Made by a program: the position numbers and the translations under genes. 64,000 nt of DNA from Mucilaginibacter sp. (lineage in GTDB: Bacteria; Bacteroidota; Bacteroidia; Sphingobacteriales; Sphingobacteriaceae): the NCBI GenBank assembly GCA_028288305.1, contig JAQBOA010000016.1:1-64000 (forward strand). Reading direction: 5' to 3'. The notes below the pieces were generated by a model, which was given only the letters and a program-made list of their open reading frames with translations, was not told where the DNA came from and did not search any database. Positions 9,156 to 17,058 of this stretch are shown here, one piece after another; the stretch's first letter is position 1; each line of letters starts with the position of its first letter.

Positions 9156-10046
9156 ATGAGCATAAGTAGCAAATTTATTAAGACAATCAGGGAAAAAGGC
9201 GAGAAAATGGAGGCTGAAATGTCATTTTTTGAACATTTGGAGGCCCTGCGCTGGCATTTGATAAGGTCTGCTGCTGCCATTTTGTTAATTACTATTTTTG
9301 CCTTCGCTTATTTTGATCGAATTTTCTATGCCATCATCATGGCCCCTACACGCACCGATTTCTGGACCTACCGGATGATGTGCAACATGGGGGACGTATT
9401 TCACAGCATATTCTCGTTCCTTGATCCTAAAGGTTTTTGCGTTCAGAGCATAAAATTTAATTTAATAAATACCGAAATGGCTGGGCAGTTTAACCTGCAA
9501 CTTAATTCATCCATCATGATCGGCCTTATTTTGGGCGTCCCTTACCTGTTATATGAAATATGGAAATTTATCAGTCCTGCCCTGCACGAAAAAGAACGCA
9601 AAGCTGCAAGTGGATTTGTATTTTACGCGTCTTTTTTATTTCTTCTGGGGGTGCTTTTTGGCTATTATGTGGTTACACCCTTATCCATTAGGTTTTTTGC
9701 CAATTATACAGTGAGCGAGAGCATAACAAATATGTTTGCCGTTGACTCGTTTATCTCGTCGGAAACGATGCTAACATTGCTTTCTGGGCTCGTTTTTCAA
9801 TTACCTATTGTTGTTTATATATTGTCAAGCCTGGACATACTCACCCCTAAGTTTATGCGCGAGAAGCGCCGTTATGCTGTAATTATCATTTTAATATTAG
9901 CTGCGATAATAACGCCATCGCCTGACGCGCTTACCATGCTGGTTGTAGCCCTGCCTTTATTTATATTATACGAATTTAGTATATTGGTGGCTGCTGTGGT
10001 ACAGCGGAGACGTAAAAAAAGGGATGATGAACTAATGACATCATAA
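9156..10046 (+). CDS. tatC: twin-arginine translocase subunit TatC
   Basis: Core receptor of the Tat pathway that exports folded proteins across the inner membrane. Six hydrophobic segments are visible after a cytoplasmic N-terminus containing MSFFEHLEALRWHLIRSA, the conserved TatC entry motif. There is a long periplasmic segment between the first two helices, usual in Bacteroidota. The C-terminal tail is basic (QRRRKKRDDE). At 296 residues it is longer than enterobacterial TatC. No tatA is adjacent. The start is ATG 9156; an internal Met at residue 18 is an alternative. A perfect 21-bp hairpin follows the stop. Confidence 0.95.
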   Translation: MSISSKFIKTIREKGEKMEAEMSFFEHLEALRWHLIRSAAAILLITIFAFAYFDRIFYAIIMAPTRTDFWTYRMMCNMGDVFHSIFSFLDPKGFCVQSIKFNLINTEMAGQFNLQLNSSIMIGLILGVPYLLYEIWKFISPALHEKERKAASGFVFYASFLFLLGVLFGYYVVTPLSIRFFANYTVSESITNMFAVDSFISSETMLTLLSGLVFQLPIVVYILSSLDILTPKFMREKRRYAVIIILILAAIITPSPDALTMLVVALPLFILYEFSILVAAVVQRRRKKRDDELMTS

Positions 10047-10048
10047 TC

Positions 10049-10105
10049 AATTTGAAGATGTGTCAATTTGAAAAGAGAATTTTTAAATTGACACATCTTC
10101 AAATT
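10049..10105. terminator. perfect 21-bp inverted repeat between tatC and rpiB
   Basis: Arms 10049-10069 and 10085-10105 are exact reverse complements around a 15-base loop; the arm begins AATTTGAAGATGTG. It starts three bases after the tatC stop and ends 21 bases before rpiB, and T-rich sequence follows on the + strand. Probable terminator or processing hairpin. Confidence 0.65.
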
Positions 10106-10125
10106 ACTTTTTATAATTTTATGCC

Positions 10126-10560
10126 ATGAATGACGAGTTAAAGATTGCAATTGGTGCAGATCATGCCGGGTTTGAGTATAAACTTGGTATAAAAGAAAAT
10201 TTAAACGTAAGGGAATTAAAAGATTTTGGAACCTACACTTCTGTTTCAGTTGATTATCCGGACTTTGCACATCCGGTATCATTAGCAGTAGAGAATGGTG
10301 ATTTTGATTTTGGCATCCTGGTCTGCGGAAGCGGCAACGGCGTAGCTATTACTGCCAATAAGCACCAGGGCATACGTGCAGCTATTTGCTGGAATGAAGA
10401 GTTGGCCTTCCTGGCCCGAAGCCACAACAATGCGAACATCTTGTGTATCCCGGCACGCTTTGTATCGCTGGCTGACGCAGAAAAAATTGTAGAGATATTT
10501 TTAAGTACTGAGTTTGAAGGCGAGCGCCATGCTGACCGGATTAGCAAGATTTCTTGTTAG
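10126..10560 (+). CDS. rpiB: ribose-5-phosphate isomerase B / LacAB-RpiB family
   Basis: Interconverts ribose 5-phosphate and ribulose 5-phosphate in the pentose phosphate pathway. Family motifs are IAIGADHAGFEYK at the N-terminus, VDYPDFAHPV, the active-site loop CGSGNGVAITANKHQGIRA with its cysteine, and ARSHNNANILCIPARF near the end. The length, 144 residues, is normal. It is preceded by a strong hairpin and followed by a glycosyltransferase gene with an 84-bp gap. A hexose isomerase activity of the LacAB branch is a less likely alternative. Confidence 0.93.
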   Translation: MNDELKIAIGADHAGFEYKLGIKENLNVRELKDFGTYTSVSVDYPDFAHPVSLAVENGDFDFGILVCGSGNGVAITANKHQGIRAAICWNEELAFLARSHNNANILCIPARFVSLADAEKIVEIFLSTEFEGERHADRISKISC

Positions 10561-10644
10561 AAAGATGGAATCTTAATTCTATTCCCAACTCACAGCCTTT
10601 GGCTTTTATTCTAACTTTACAGCATTAATCTTACTATTGCATCA

Positions 10645-12363
10645 ATGCCAGGTAATACTGTAAACAATTCATTCAGATCCGACAAAATCATTTTATATTT
10701 TTTGTTGTTTTGGACGGTTTTGAATGCCATACAGGCTTATACGCTGGAATTACAGGGCGATGAGGCTTATTATTGGCTTTACTCTAAGTATTTAGCCTGG
10801 GGCTATTTTGACCACCCGCCAATGGTTGCCCTATTTATCCGCATTGGCGATTCAATAATACATAATGAACTTGGTTTGCGGCTGCTCACTGTGCTCACAA
10901 GTTCGGCATCTATATATATTTTATGGCTCATCTTAAAAAAATACGCAGTTGATCCGATTGCGTTTATTTTGGTGATCTTCGGTATTTTTATTTTCCATAT
11001 TTACGGGTTCACCACGACGCCGGATGTGCCTCTTTTCTTTTTTACCGTATTGTTCTACTTTTTTTATCAGCAATATATTGACACAGATAAATGGGGACTC
11101 GCCGTAATACTGGGAATAATAGTTGCCTGTTTATTTTACAGTAAATATAATGCCGTATTGCTTATTGGGTTTACGCTGCTTGCAAATATAAAATTATTAA
11201 AGCGCGCGTCGTTTTGGCTTATTGTTTTATTGGCGGGGGTGTTTTACATTCCACATATATTATGGCAGGTACAGCATGGCTATCCATCTGTAAATTACCA
11301 TTTGTTTGAACGTTCAGCCAATGTCTATGATTTTACCAATACCTTCTCCTACCTGCCCGGACAATTATTAATGGCAGGCCCACTGATAGGATGGTTCCTG
11401 TTTTATAGAGCTTTTACTACACATGTAAAAGATGCTTTTATTCGTTGTTTATTGGTAAACTGTGCAGGCACTTTAATTTTCTTTTTTATCAGCAGTATTA
11501 AAGGTGAAGTACAGCCTCACTGGACGTTTATTCTTTTCGCCCCGCTGGTTATGCTCGTGCTTATTAACTTTAAACAAACTGGCGGCAGGCCAAAATGGTT
11601 CCTTCCATTGGCCCTTATTAATTTAAGCATAATAATAGCAGTAAGATTTATTGTTATAGCCGGTTTTGGTTTTGCCAAAACTTACGGACATTTAAAAAGT
11701 TATTATGGTTTTAAGGATTGGGCATATGCTGTAAAACAAAAGGCAGGCAACGCTTATGTGGTAATGAATGAAGGTTTTCAAAATCCTTCAAAATATGACT
11801 ATTACACCAATAGCTTAAAATGTTTTGCTTACGATACCTGGTATTACCGGCGAACCCAATTTGATATCTGGCCTATGGAAGACAGCATTCAGCATAAAAG
11901 GGTTTATTATTTAACCTATTACCGCATAAACGGGCTTACCACTGATTCGATAAAAATGGCCGCCGGAACATGGTATAGCTGCTGGGTTGATGATGTCCGC
12001 ACTTATCAGAAAGTAAATTTTGAAACTACATCATACAATGTAACTGCATCGCCGGGACAAAAAGCCGCTTTTGATTTAATCGTAACAAATCCATATAATT
12101 ATCCCATAAGTTTTAGCGACAAAGGATACCTACACCCTGTAATTTTGCAGGCTTGCTTATTTAAGGGAAGTGACTTTGTAAATGCCCAAACGGCTGAGAA
12201 TAGTTATAAAAATATAGTTTTAAAACCGGGAGAAAGCACTCATTATATTTTTACCGTAATTGCGCCTTTAGAGAAGGGGAATTACGATTTGCTTTTTTCA
12301 TTACGCACCGAACCGCTTCCCGGGAGTAAAAACAGCAGAATCATCAATCTTACAATTAAATAA
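10645..12363 (+). CDS. GT39/ArnT-like membrane glycosyltransferase
   Basis: Multi-pass inner-membrane protein of the dolichyl-phosphate-mannose/ArnT (GT-C fold) type, which moves sugars from a polyprenyl-phosphate donor onto lipids or proteins on the outer face. After a first helix the first periplasmic loop carries GDEAYYW, the catalytic acidic motif, followed by YFDHPPMVALFIR, the pattern of this family. About 10 hydrophobic segments follow to residue ~340, then a soluble C-terminal domain of ~220 residues. It has 572 residues. The next gene is 12 bp downstream and likely cotranscribed. The acceptor is unknown. Confidence 0.82.
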   Translation: MPGNTVNNSFRSDKIILYFLLFWTVLNAIQAYTLELQGDEAYYWLYSKYLAWGYFDHPPMVALFIRIGDSIIHNELGLRLLTVLTSSASIYILWLILKKYAVDPIAFILVIFGIFIFHIYGFTTTPDVPLFFFTVLFYFFYQQYIDTDKWGLAVILGIIVACLFYSKYNAVLLIGFTLLANIKLLKRASFWLIVLLAGVFYIPHILWQVQHGYPSVNYHLFERSANVYDFTNTFSYLPGQLLMAGPLIGWFLFYRAFTTHVKDAFIRCLLVNCAGTLIFFFISSIKGEVQPHWTFILFAPLVMLVLINFKQTGGRPKWFLPLALINLSIIIAVRFIVIAGFGFAKTYGHLKSYYGFKDWAYAVKQKAGNAYVVMNEGFQNPSKYDYYTNSLKCFAYDTWYYRRTQFDIWPMEDSIQHKRVYYLTYYRINGLTTDSIKMAAGTWYSCWVDDVRTYQKVNFETTSYNVTASPGQKAAFDLIVTNPYNYPISFSDKGYLHPVILQACLFKGSDFVNAQTAENSYKNIVLKPGESTHYIFTVIAPLEKGNYDLLFSLRTEPLPGSKNSRIINLTIK

Positions 12364-12375
12364 CAACCCCTATAA

Positions 12376-13401
12376 ATGATGAAAAAGTTTTACCTCACTA
12401 TTATTATTTTAATAATAACATGCACCGCAGCATTGGCGCAAAGCATCGACGTTGGTTTTAATGCTCTTGGCTTTTTGGACAACCGTGAATATAAAGATTT
12501 TGTTGCACGGTCGCGCACCTACTCGGGTACCCGTGTAGGGCTCAATTTTGGCATTAATATAGACAGTTTAAATCATTTTATTGTAGGTGCAAACGGGATA
12601 CACGAGTTTGGAGCTGTTCCATTCTTTTTAAAGGTAAACCCGGTAGCTTATTATAAATTTGAAAGTTCAAAATGGTTATTTAACGCAGGTGAATTCCCCA
12701 GGGCGGGCTTATTAGACAATTACCCACGAGCCTTATTAAATGATACGCTGATGTATTACCGACCAAATGTAGAAGGCTTACTGGCCCGTTACCAAACTGC
12801 TAATTTTATGGAAACAGGCTGGATAGATTGGGTAAGCAGGCAAACAGCTACTGAACGTGAACAATTTTTGTTTGGGTTTGAGGGCAAATACCGTCCATCT
12901 TTATCCGGGCCATTTTATGTATCACATTATTTTTTGCTGATGCATGATGCCGGTGCTGAAGTACTATTACCTAACGACCATATTGGAGATAACGGAGGGG
13001 CGCAGGTTAGGTTAGGTCTGGATTTTACCCGCAAGCAGGCTGTTTTTGATTCCTTATCGGTTGAAGCAGGTGGTATGGTTTCATTTCAAAGAATACGCGG
13101 GTTAACCGGACTAAATACTCCAAAAGGTTTTGTTGCCAGTACTTATGCCAGCTTTGGCCGTTTTGCAATATTTGATGAGTTTTATATAGGTCAAGGTTCT
13201 CAGATCACTTATGGTGATGCTTTTTATGAAAAGCATTTCTATGACCGGCTTGATTTAATTTTTACTCCATTCAAAGCAAATGGTTTGAAAGGACAGTTTA
13301 TATTAAGCATACACCGCACCCCTGGTTATACCAGTAACCAGGAAGCCTTTAGGGTAACTTATGATTTGGGTAGAAAAGTAATTGCGAAGTTTAAGAATTA
13401 G
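12376..13401 (+). CDS. secreted barrel-like protein of unknown function
   Basis: I do not recognise a named family. A signal peptide (about 1-21, ending AALAQ) is followed by about 320 residues rich in alternating aromatic and small residues, such as GTRVGLNFGINIDS and FLFGFEGKYRPSLSGPFYV, which resembles outer-membrane beta-barrel strands. It follows the GT39-like gene by 12 bp, so a cell-surface role connected to that sugar transfer is possible. A two-Met start (MMKK) leaves the exact start open by one codon. It ends seven bases before a strong bidirectional hairpin. Confidence 0.6.
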   Translation: MMKKFYLTIIILIITCTAALAQSIDVGFNALGFLDNREYKDFVARSRTYSGTRVGLNFGINIDSLNHFIVGANGIHEFGAVPFFLKVNPVAYYKFESSKWLFNAGEFPRAGLLDNYPRALLNDTLMYYRPNVEGLLARYQTANFMETGWIDWVSRQTATEREQFLFGFEGKYRPSLSGPFYVSHYFLLMHDAGAEVLLPNDHIGDNGGAQVRLGLDFTRKQAVFDSLSVEAGGMVSFQRIRGLTGLNTPKGFVASTYASFGRFAIFDEFYIGQGSQITYGDAFYEKHFYDRLDLIFTPFKANGLKGQFILSIHRTPGYTSNQEAFRVTYDLGRKVIAKFKN

Positions 13402-13407
13402 CGAGTT

Positions 13408-13479
13408 TAAAGATAAAGGCAAAAAGTAAGGATTATTTGGCATGTGCTCAAAAATCCTTACTTTTTGCCTTTATCTTTT
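13408..13479. terminator. perfect 26-bp bidirectional hairpin
   Basis: Arms 13408-13433 and 13454-13479 are exact reverse complements with a 20-base loop; the arm begins TAAAGATAAAGGC. It lies between the convergent barrel-like gene and the desaturase gene and is bounded by A- and T-runs on both sides, as expected for a terminator that works in both directions. Confidence 0.75.
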
Positions 13480-13483
13480 ACCA

Positions 13484-14218
13484 TTACAAGTACGCTTCCC
13501 TAAGTTTAATCAGCCTTATCCAATGCATAAATTTCATAATAGGATAAACCGGGTCAAACTCAAACCATTTGGCAGCAAAGTTGGCGCTATTTGGCCGTTT
13601 ATGGTGGTTATTTTGAAATAATTCTCCAAGCATAAAAAAGTCGAAAGGAGTAGTATTTTTTGATTTATCGCCGTTGTCAAAATTAGCGTAACCGTATTTA
13701 TGACCGCACCAGTTTACAATAGCACCATGTATCGGCCCCATCATAAAATGAATTGGGAGCAGCAAAAACATCCACCAATGAGCGGCAAAAAAAACATAGA
13801 ATGCTACATAAAAGCAGCCAAATAAAATCCGGGACATATAAGTCGATCCCCAATAATCCAGTAAACGCCATTCGGGATAATTTCCTTTAAATTGAGCTTC
13901 AGGTTCTTTCAAGCGTTTTTCATAAAGTTTATAACTTTTCGCGGTACGCCACATCATTTGAAAAACATCCTTAAAAAAATATGGAGAATGCGGGTCCTTT
14001 TCAGTATCACTAAAGGCATGGTGTTCCCGGTGCATAATGGCGTAAGCACGAGGGTTTAAAAATGATGATCCCTGGCAAATAAATGTTAACAGGTGAAATA
14101 TACGTTCGTTAAACTTATTGGTACTGAACATTTTATGAGAAGCGTATCTGTGCAAATAAAATGTTTGAAAGAACAGTGAAAGGAACCAATGGGCAAAAAA
14201 GAATATTAAAATGATCAC
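13484..14218 (-). CDS. acyl-CoA / fatty-acid desaturase
   Basis: Membrane di-iron desaturase introducing a double bond into an acyl chain. All three histidine boxes are visible: HRYASH near residue 25, HREHH near 64 and NNHHKR near 205. Hydrophobic helices lie at the N-terminus and about 128-160. At 244 residues it is a short bacterial acyl-CoA desaturase of the stearoyl-CoA type. It is transcribed alone, ending at a shared terminator. The substrate is probably an acyl-CoA or phospholipid-linked chain; other uses of this fold, such as ring hydroxylation, are less likely. Confidence 0.9.
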   Translation of the reverse strand: MIILIFFFAHWFLSLFFQTFYLHRYASHKMFSTNKFNERIFHLLTFICQGSSFLNPRAYAIMHREHHAFSDTEKDPHSPYFFKDVFQMMWRTAKSYKLYEKRLKEPEAQFKGNYPEWRLLDYWGSTYMSRILFGCFYVAFYVFFAAHWWMFLLLPIHFMMGPIHGAIVNWCGHKYGYANFDNGDKSKNTTPFDFFMLGELFQNNHHKRPNSANFAAKWFEFDPVYPIMKFMHWIRLIKLREAYL

Positions 14219-14307
14219 GGAAAAAGCAATAAAAGATAATGGAATTATTATAATTGGTCAAAGATACAATTAAATTATTTGGCTTGTAAACAATTGACTA
14301 AATCAAA

Positions 14308-14340
14308 AAAAGAGGCTGTTGCGGTACAACAACCTCCTCA
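14308..14340 (-). terminator. terminator of the four-helix-bundle gene
   Basis: On the minus strand a GAGG..TTGTTG / CAACAG..CCTC stem with one bulge is followed by seven T residues. It sits about 20 bases after the stop of the gene at 14360. Confidence 0.7.
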
Positions 14341-14359
14341 TTAATTCAATAAAAAATTA

Positions 14360-14815
14360 TTAAAGGCTATCGCGCAAAGCTTTGATTTTATCGTGTGCGC
14401 TAAATATACCTTCTGCTTGTTGTGAAAGCAATTGCTTTAAATCTGGTGATAAACCGCTATCATAAGCCAGGGCATCGCGGTAAGCTTTTTTAATAGCATC
14501 TTCTCCGCGCTCACATTCTTCTAAAATGCTTTTACGGTCGTGCCCGCTAAAGGTAGCTTTAACATCAAGCCAGGCACGGTGTAAAGTGCCGCTGGCGCTT
14601 GTTCCCGTTTCAACTTCGCCGCCAATTTGATCAACAGCCTTACTCAACTCTTGTACATTTTTACGGCTTTCTTCCTTAAAACTTTCGAATAGTGTTTTCA
14701 GATCAGGATCCTTACCTTCTAAATCTTTAGCGGCATGTTCAAAACCTGCAATCCGGTCATTATTAATATGGATCAGGTCATTCAAAATTTCAGCTGATTT
14801 TTCTATAGTTTCCAT
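14360..14815 (-). CDS. PA2169-type four-helix-bundle protein (DUF2383)
   Basis: Ferritin-like four-helix-bundle protein of the DUF2383/PA2169 family, commonly stress-induced. Its 151 residues are almost entirely amphipathic helix; conserved features include LNDLIHINNDRIAGFEHAAK, a GTASASGTLHRAW-like turn (here GTSASGTLHRAWLDVKA) and LEECERGEDAIKKAYRDAL. Metal ligands are not obvious. A terminator follows and word repeats precede it, so it is a single-gene unit. The molecular function of the family is not established. Confidence 0.85.
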   Translation of the reverse strand: METIEKSAEILNDLIHINNDRIAGFEHAAKDLEGKDPDLKTLFESFKEESRKNVQELSKAVDQIGGEVETGTSASGTLHRAWLDVKATFSGHDRKSILEECERGEDAIKKAYRDALAYDSGLSPDLKQLLSQQAEGIFSAHDKIKALRDSL

Positions 14816-14897
14816 AATGTAGTTTATTATTTGTGTCTTTAGAATTAAACAACTATCCTGCCAATTTTTATAATTAACTAATAAAATAATTAATTAA

Positions 14898-15029
14898 AGC
14901 GAAAGGTAAAAATAAAAAGGCTGAAAGGTAAAAGGTAAAGGGCGAAAGGCAATTTTATGATCTCTATTTTTATTAATGTAAAAAACATTTGATCTCCACC
15001 AGTAAAACCTTTCGCCTTTAACCGTTTAC
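14898..15029. repeat. GAAAGGTAAA word inverted repeat
   Basis: The left arm repeats GAAAGGTAAAA, GAAAGGTAAAAGGTAAAG and GGCGAAAGGC; the right arm is CCTTTCGCCTTTAACCGTTT. The right arm supplies the stop codon and last residues (VNG) of the minus-strand monooxygenase. Confidence 0.7.
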
Positions 15030-16043
15030 CATATCTAAACAAAATATTTCTGCAAGCAATTTGTATGAAGTTAATCTGTCTTCAAAATCTTCGGTAATAG
15101 TAACTGCAATAATTTCGTCTACATCATAATCATATGCAAGCTGGGTTAATTTCTCTTTAATTTGCTCAGGATTACCCGTTAATACCCTTTTACGGTTAAT
15201 TAAAATACGTTCCTGCTCATAGGCGGAATAAATTACATGTTTAATATCTTCATAACCTACCGGGGTAAGGCCACCTCCTTTTTCAAACTGGTTAAAACGG
15301 TAGTCCATTAAAGCCTGGTGCTGTCTTATTTTCTCTCCATCTTCAGAGCAAAAAACAAACAGAGCCATGTTGGCCTGCTGTTCAGGCATATCTTCTGATG
15401 GTTGAAAACGCGCTCTGTACCCTTTAACCGCCGCGGAGCCACCAATAGGATTTATAAAATGAGCGAATGAAAAAGCCATTCCGAAATGTGCCGCAAATAC
15501 CCCGCTTTGTCCGCTTGAACTAAGCAGCCACATAGAAGGTACCGTTTGTACCTGTGGAATAGCTCTTATTTTGGATTGAGGTGTTCCTAACTCCCCTTTA
15601 TCATGAAAATAGTTTCGCAAATCATAAAGCTGTTCAATAAAATCCTGCTCCCTGAACTGATTAGACGGGTTAAGCATAGCAGCGGTTAACCTGTCGGTAC
15701 CCGGCGCACGGCCCATTCCCAAATCAACACGACCTGGAAACAGCGCTTCCAGCATCCTGAAATTTTCGGCTACTTTTAAAGCGCTATGGTTAGGCATCAT
15801 CACCCCACCCGACCCAATGCGAATATTTTTAGTTTGACTGCCTAAATAAGCAAGCAGCACCTCGGGTGTTGAACCAGCCAGGCTGCCGGTATTATGATGT
15901 TCAGATACCCAAAAGCGTGTATAACCCAATTGGTCTGTATATTTTGCTAATTCTATAGTTTCCCTGACAGCCTGTTCAGCTGTAACGCCTTTACGCACCG
16001 GCGATTGGTCAAGTACGCTAAGGCGGATTTGTTTTGTGCTCAT
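15018..16043 (-). CDS. LLM-class flavin-dependent oxidoreductase
   Basis: Bacterial luciferase-like monooxygenase or reductase using FMNH2 or F420-type cofactor chemistry. It begins STKQIRLSVLDQSPVRKG and contains WVSEHHNTGSLAGSTPEV, IRIGSGGVMMPNHSALKVAE and DLGMGRAPGTDR, the signatures of the YvbT/alkanal-monooxygenase group. ATG 16043 is preferred over an upstream GTG because the GTG lies inside the -7 box. It has 341 residues. The substrate is unknown. The final residues and stop come from a word repeat. It is transcribed divergently from the DUF5683 gene. Confidence 0.87.
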   Translation of the reverse strand: MSTKQIRLSVLDQSPVRKGVTAEQAVRETIELAKYTDQLGYTRFWVSEHHNTGSLAGSTPEVLLAYLGSQTKNIRIGSGGVMMPNHSALKVAENFRMLEALFPGRVDLGMGRAPGTDRLTAAMLNPSNQFREQDFIEQLYDLRNYFHDKGELGTPQSKIRAIPQVQTVPSMWLLSSSGQSGVFAAHFGMAFSFAHFINPIGGSAAVKGYRARFQPSEDMPEQQANMALFVFCSEDGEKIRQHQALMDYRFNQFEKGGGLTPVGYEDIKHVIYSAYEQERILINRKRVLTGNPEQIKEKLTQLAYDYDVDEIIAVTITEDFEDRLTSYKLLAEIFCLDMVNG

Positions 16044-16057
16044 AGTATAATAAAGCA

Positions 16058-16065
16058 CAAAAGTA
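16058..16065 (-). promoter_or_regulatory. -7 box of the monooxygenase gene
   Basis: On the minus strand TACTTTTG fits TAnnTTTG and lies 14 bases before the ATG at 16043. It overlaps the alternative GTG start, which argues against that start. Confidence 0.45.
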
Positions 16066-16143
16066 CGGAAGGGTTTGTAAGGTGATTGTAAATAGAATGC
16101 CTATGGGAACGTTAGATAATTACAGGAGTTCCTTTTCTAACTA

Positions 16144-16172
16144 AGCGTTAAGTGAAGCGAGTCTTTAACGCT
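16144..16172. repeat. hairpin AGCGTTAA..TTAACGCT
   Basis: An 8-bp inverted repeat (16144-16151 with 16165-16172) lies in the divergent gap between the monooxygenase and DUF5683 genes. Its role is unknown; it may be a small dispersed repeat or an operator. Confidence 0.4.
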
Positions 16173-16305
16173 ATCCGGAATGAAATATTTAAATTTTAAA
16201 TAACCAATAAAACGTTGATATTTAGTCAATAGTATACTTTTATACTAAATATTAAATATTATTTTCTTTCAATATTAAAGTAAATATATCTCCGTTTACT
16301 TTGTC

Positions 16306-17013
16306 ATGAACTTCAAAACCTTATTCACTTTCAAGATCAACATCCTTTATTCAATATTTATATTTTTATGTTTGATCACCTGTTTTTCATTTAAAGTCTC
16401 CGCACAGCAAATAAATAAAACACCTTCCAATAGTATTTATCCCTTTCCTGATTCAGCGATTTTAAAACCTCTTAAAACTAAACCTAAAAAAGAAAAATTA
16501 TATCATCCCGATAGCACACACAGCCCATTTAAGGCGGTTATGGAATCGGCATTCCTGCCTGGATTGGGGCAATGTTACAATCACCGCTGGTATAAAGTGC
16601 CGTTTATTTACACCGGGTTTAGTTTACTGACTATCACTATAATTTATAATTACAGGCACTACCAGCAGGACCTTATTGTTTACCGTTATTATAATGATCC
16701 TTCAAAAGTTAAAGATGGTATGCCTGAATATGATTATTTCCAAAAGCTTTTGAAATTTAAATATACACAAGCACAGGTTGCAGATGCATACAACGTGTAT
16801 AACAGAGATTTTCAATTGGGCATACTAGGCACTGCCGGCCTATGGGTTATACAAATGGTGGATGCTTATATTGATGCTAAATTTATCCATTCTTTTTCAA
16901 TGGATGATAATTTAACCTTTAAAATAAGCCCGGCTATAATGACACAACCCCTATATGCTTCAAATTATAACACTTCGTTTATACCTATATTAAAACTCAC
17001 TTTAGGACTTTAA
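16306..17013 (+). CDS. DUF5683 domain protein
   Basis: Secreted or membrane protein of the Bacteroidota-specific DUF5683 family. An N-terminal hydrophobic signal or anchor (about 10-33) is followed by the family core AVMESAFLPGLGQCYNHRWYK and two further hydrophobic segments (about 105-118 and 178-190). It has 235 residues. The function of the family is unknown; the PGLGQ-YN-W-K pattern also occurs in TM2-like small-membrane domains. It has its own promoter region and converges on kup with a 45-bp gap. Confidence 0.8.
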   Translation: MNFKTLFTFKINILYSIFIFLCLITCFSFKVSAQQINKTPSNSIYPFPDSAILKPLKTKPKKEKLYHPDSTHSPFKAVMESAFLPGLGQCYNHRWYKVPFIYTGFSLLTITIIYNYRHYQQDLIVYRYYNDPSKVKDGMPEYDYFQKLLKFKYTQAQVADAYNVYNRDFQLGILGTAGLWVIQMVDAYIDAKFIHSFSMDDNLTFKISPAIMTQPLYASNYNTSFIPILKLTLGL

Positions 17014-17058
17014 TAATGGGTTATTTTCGATCTCATATATATTCTAGAAGCATGCAGA

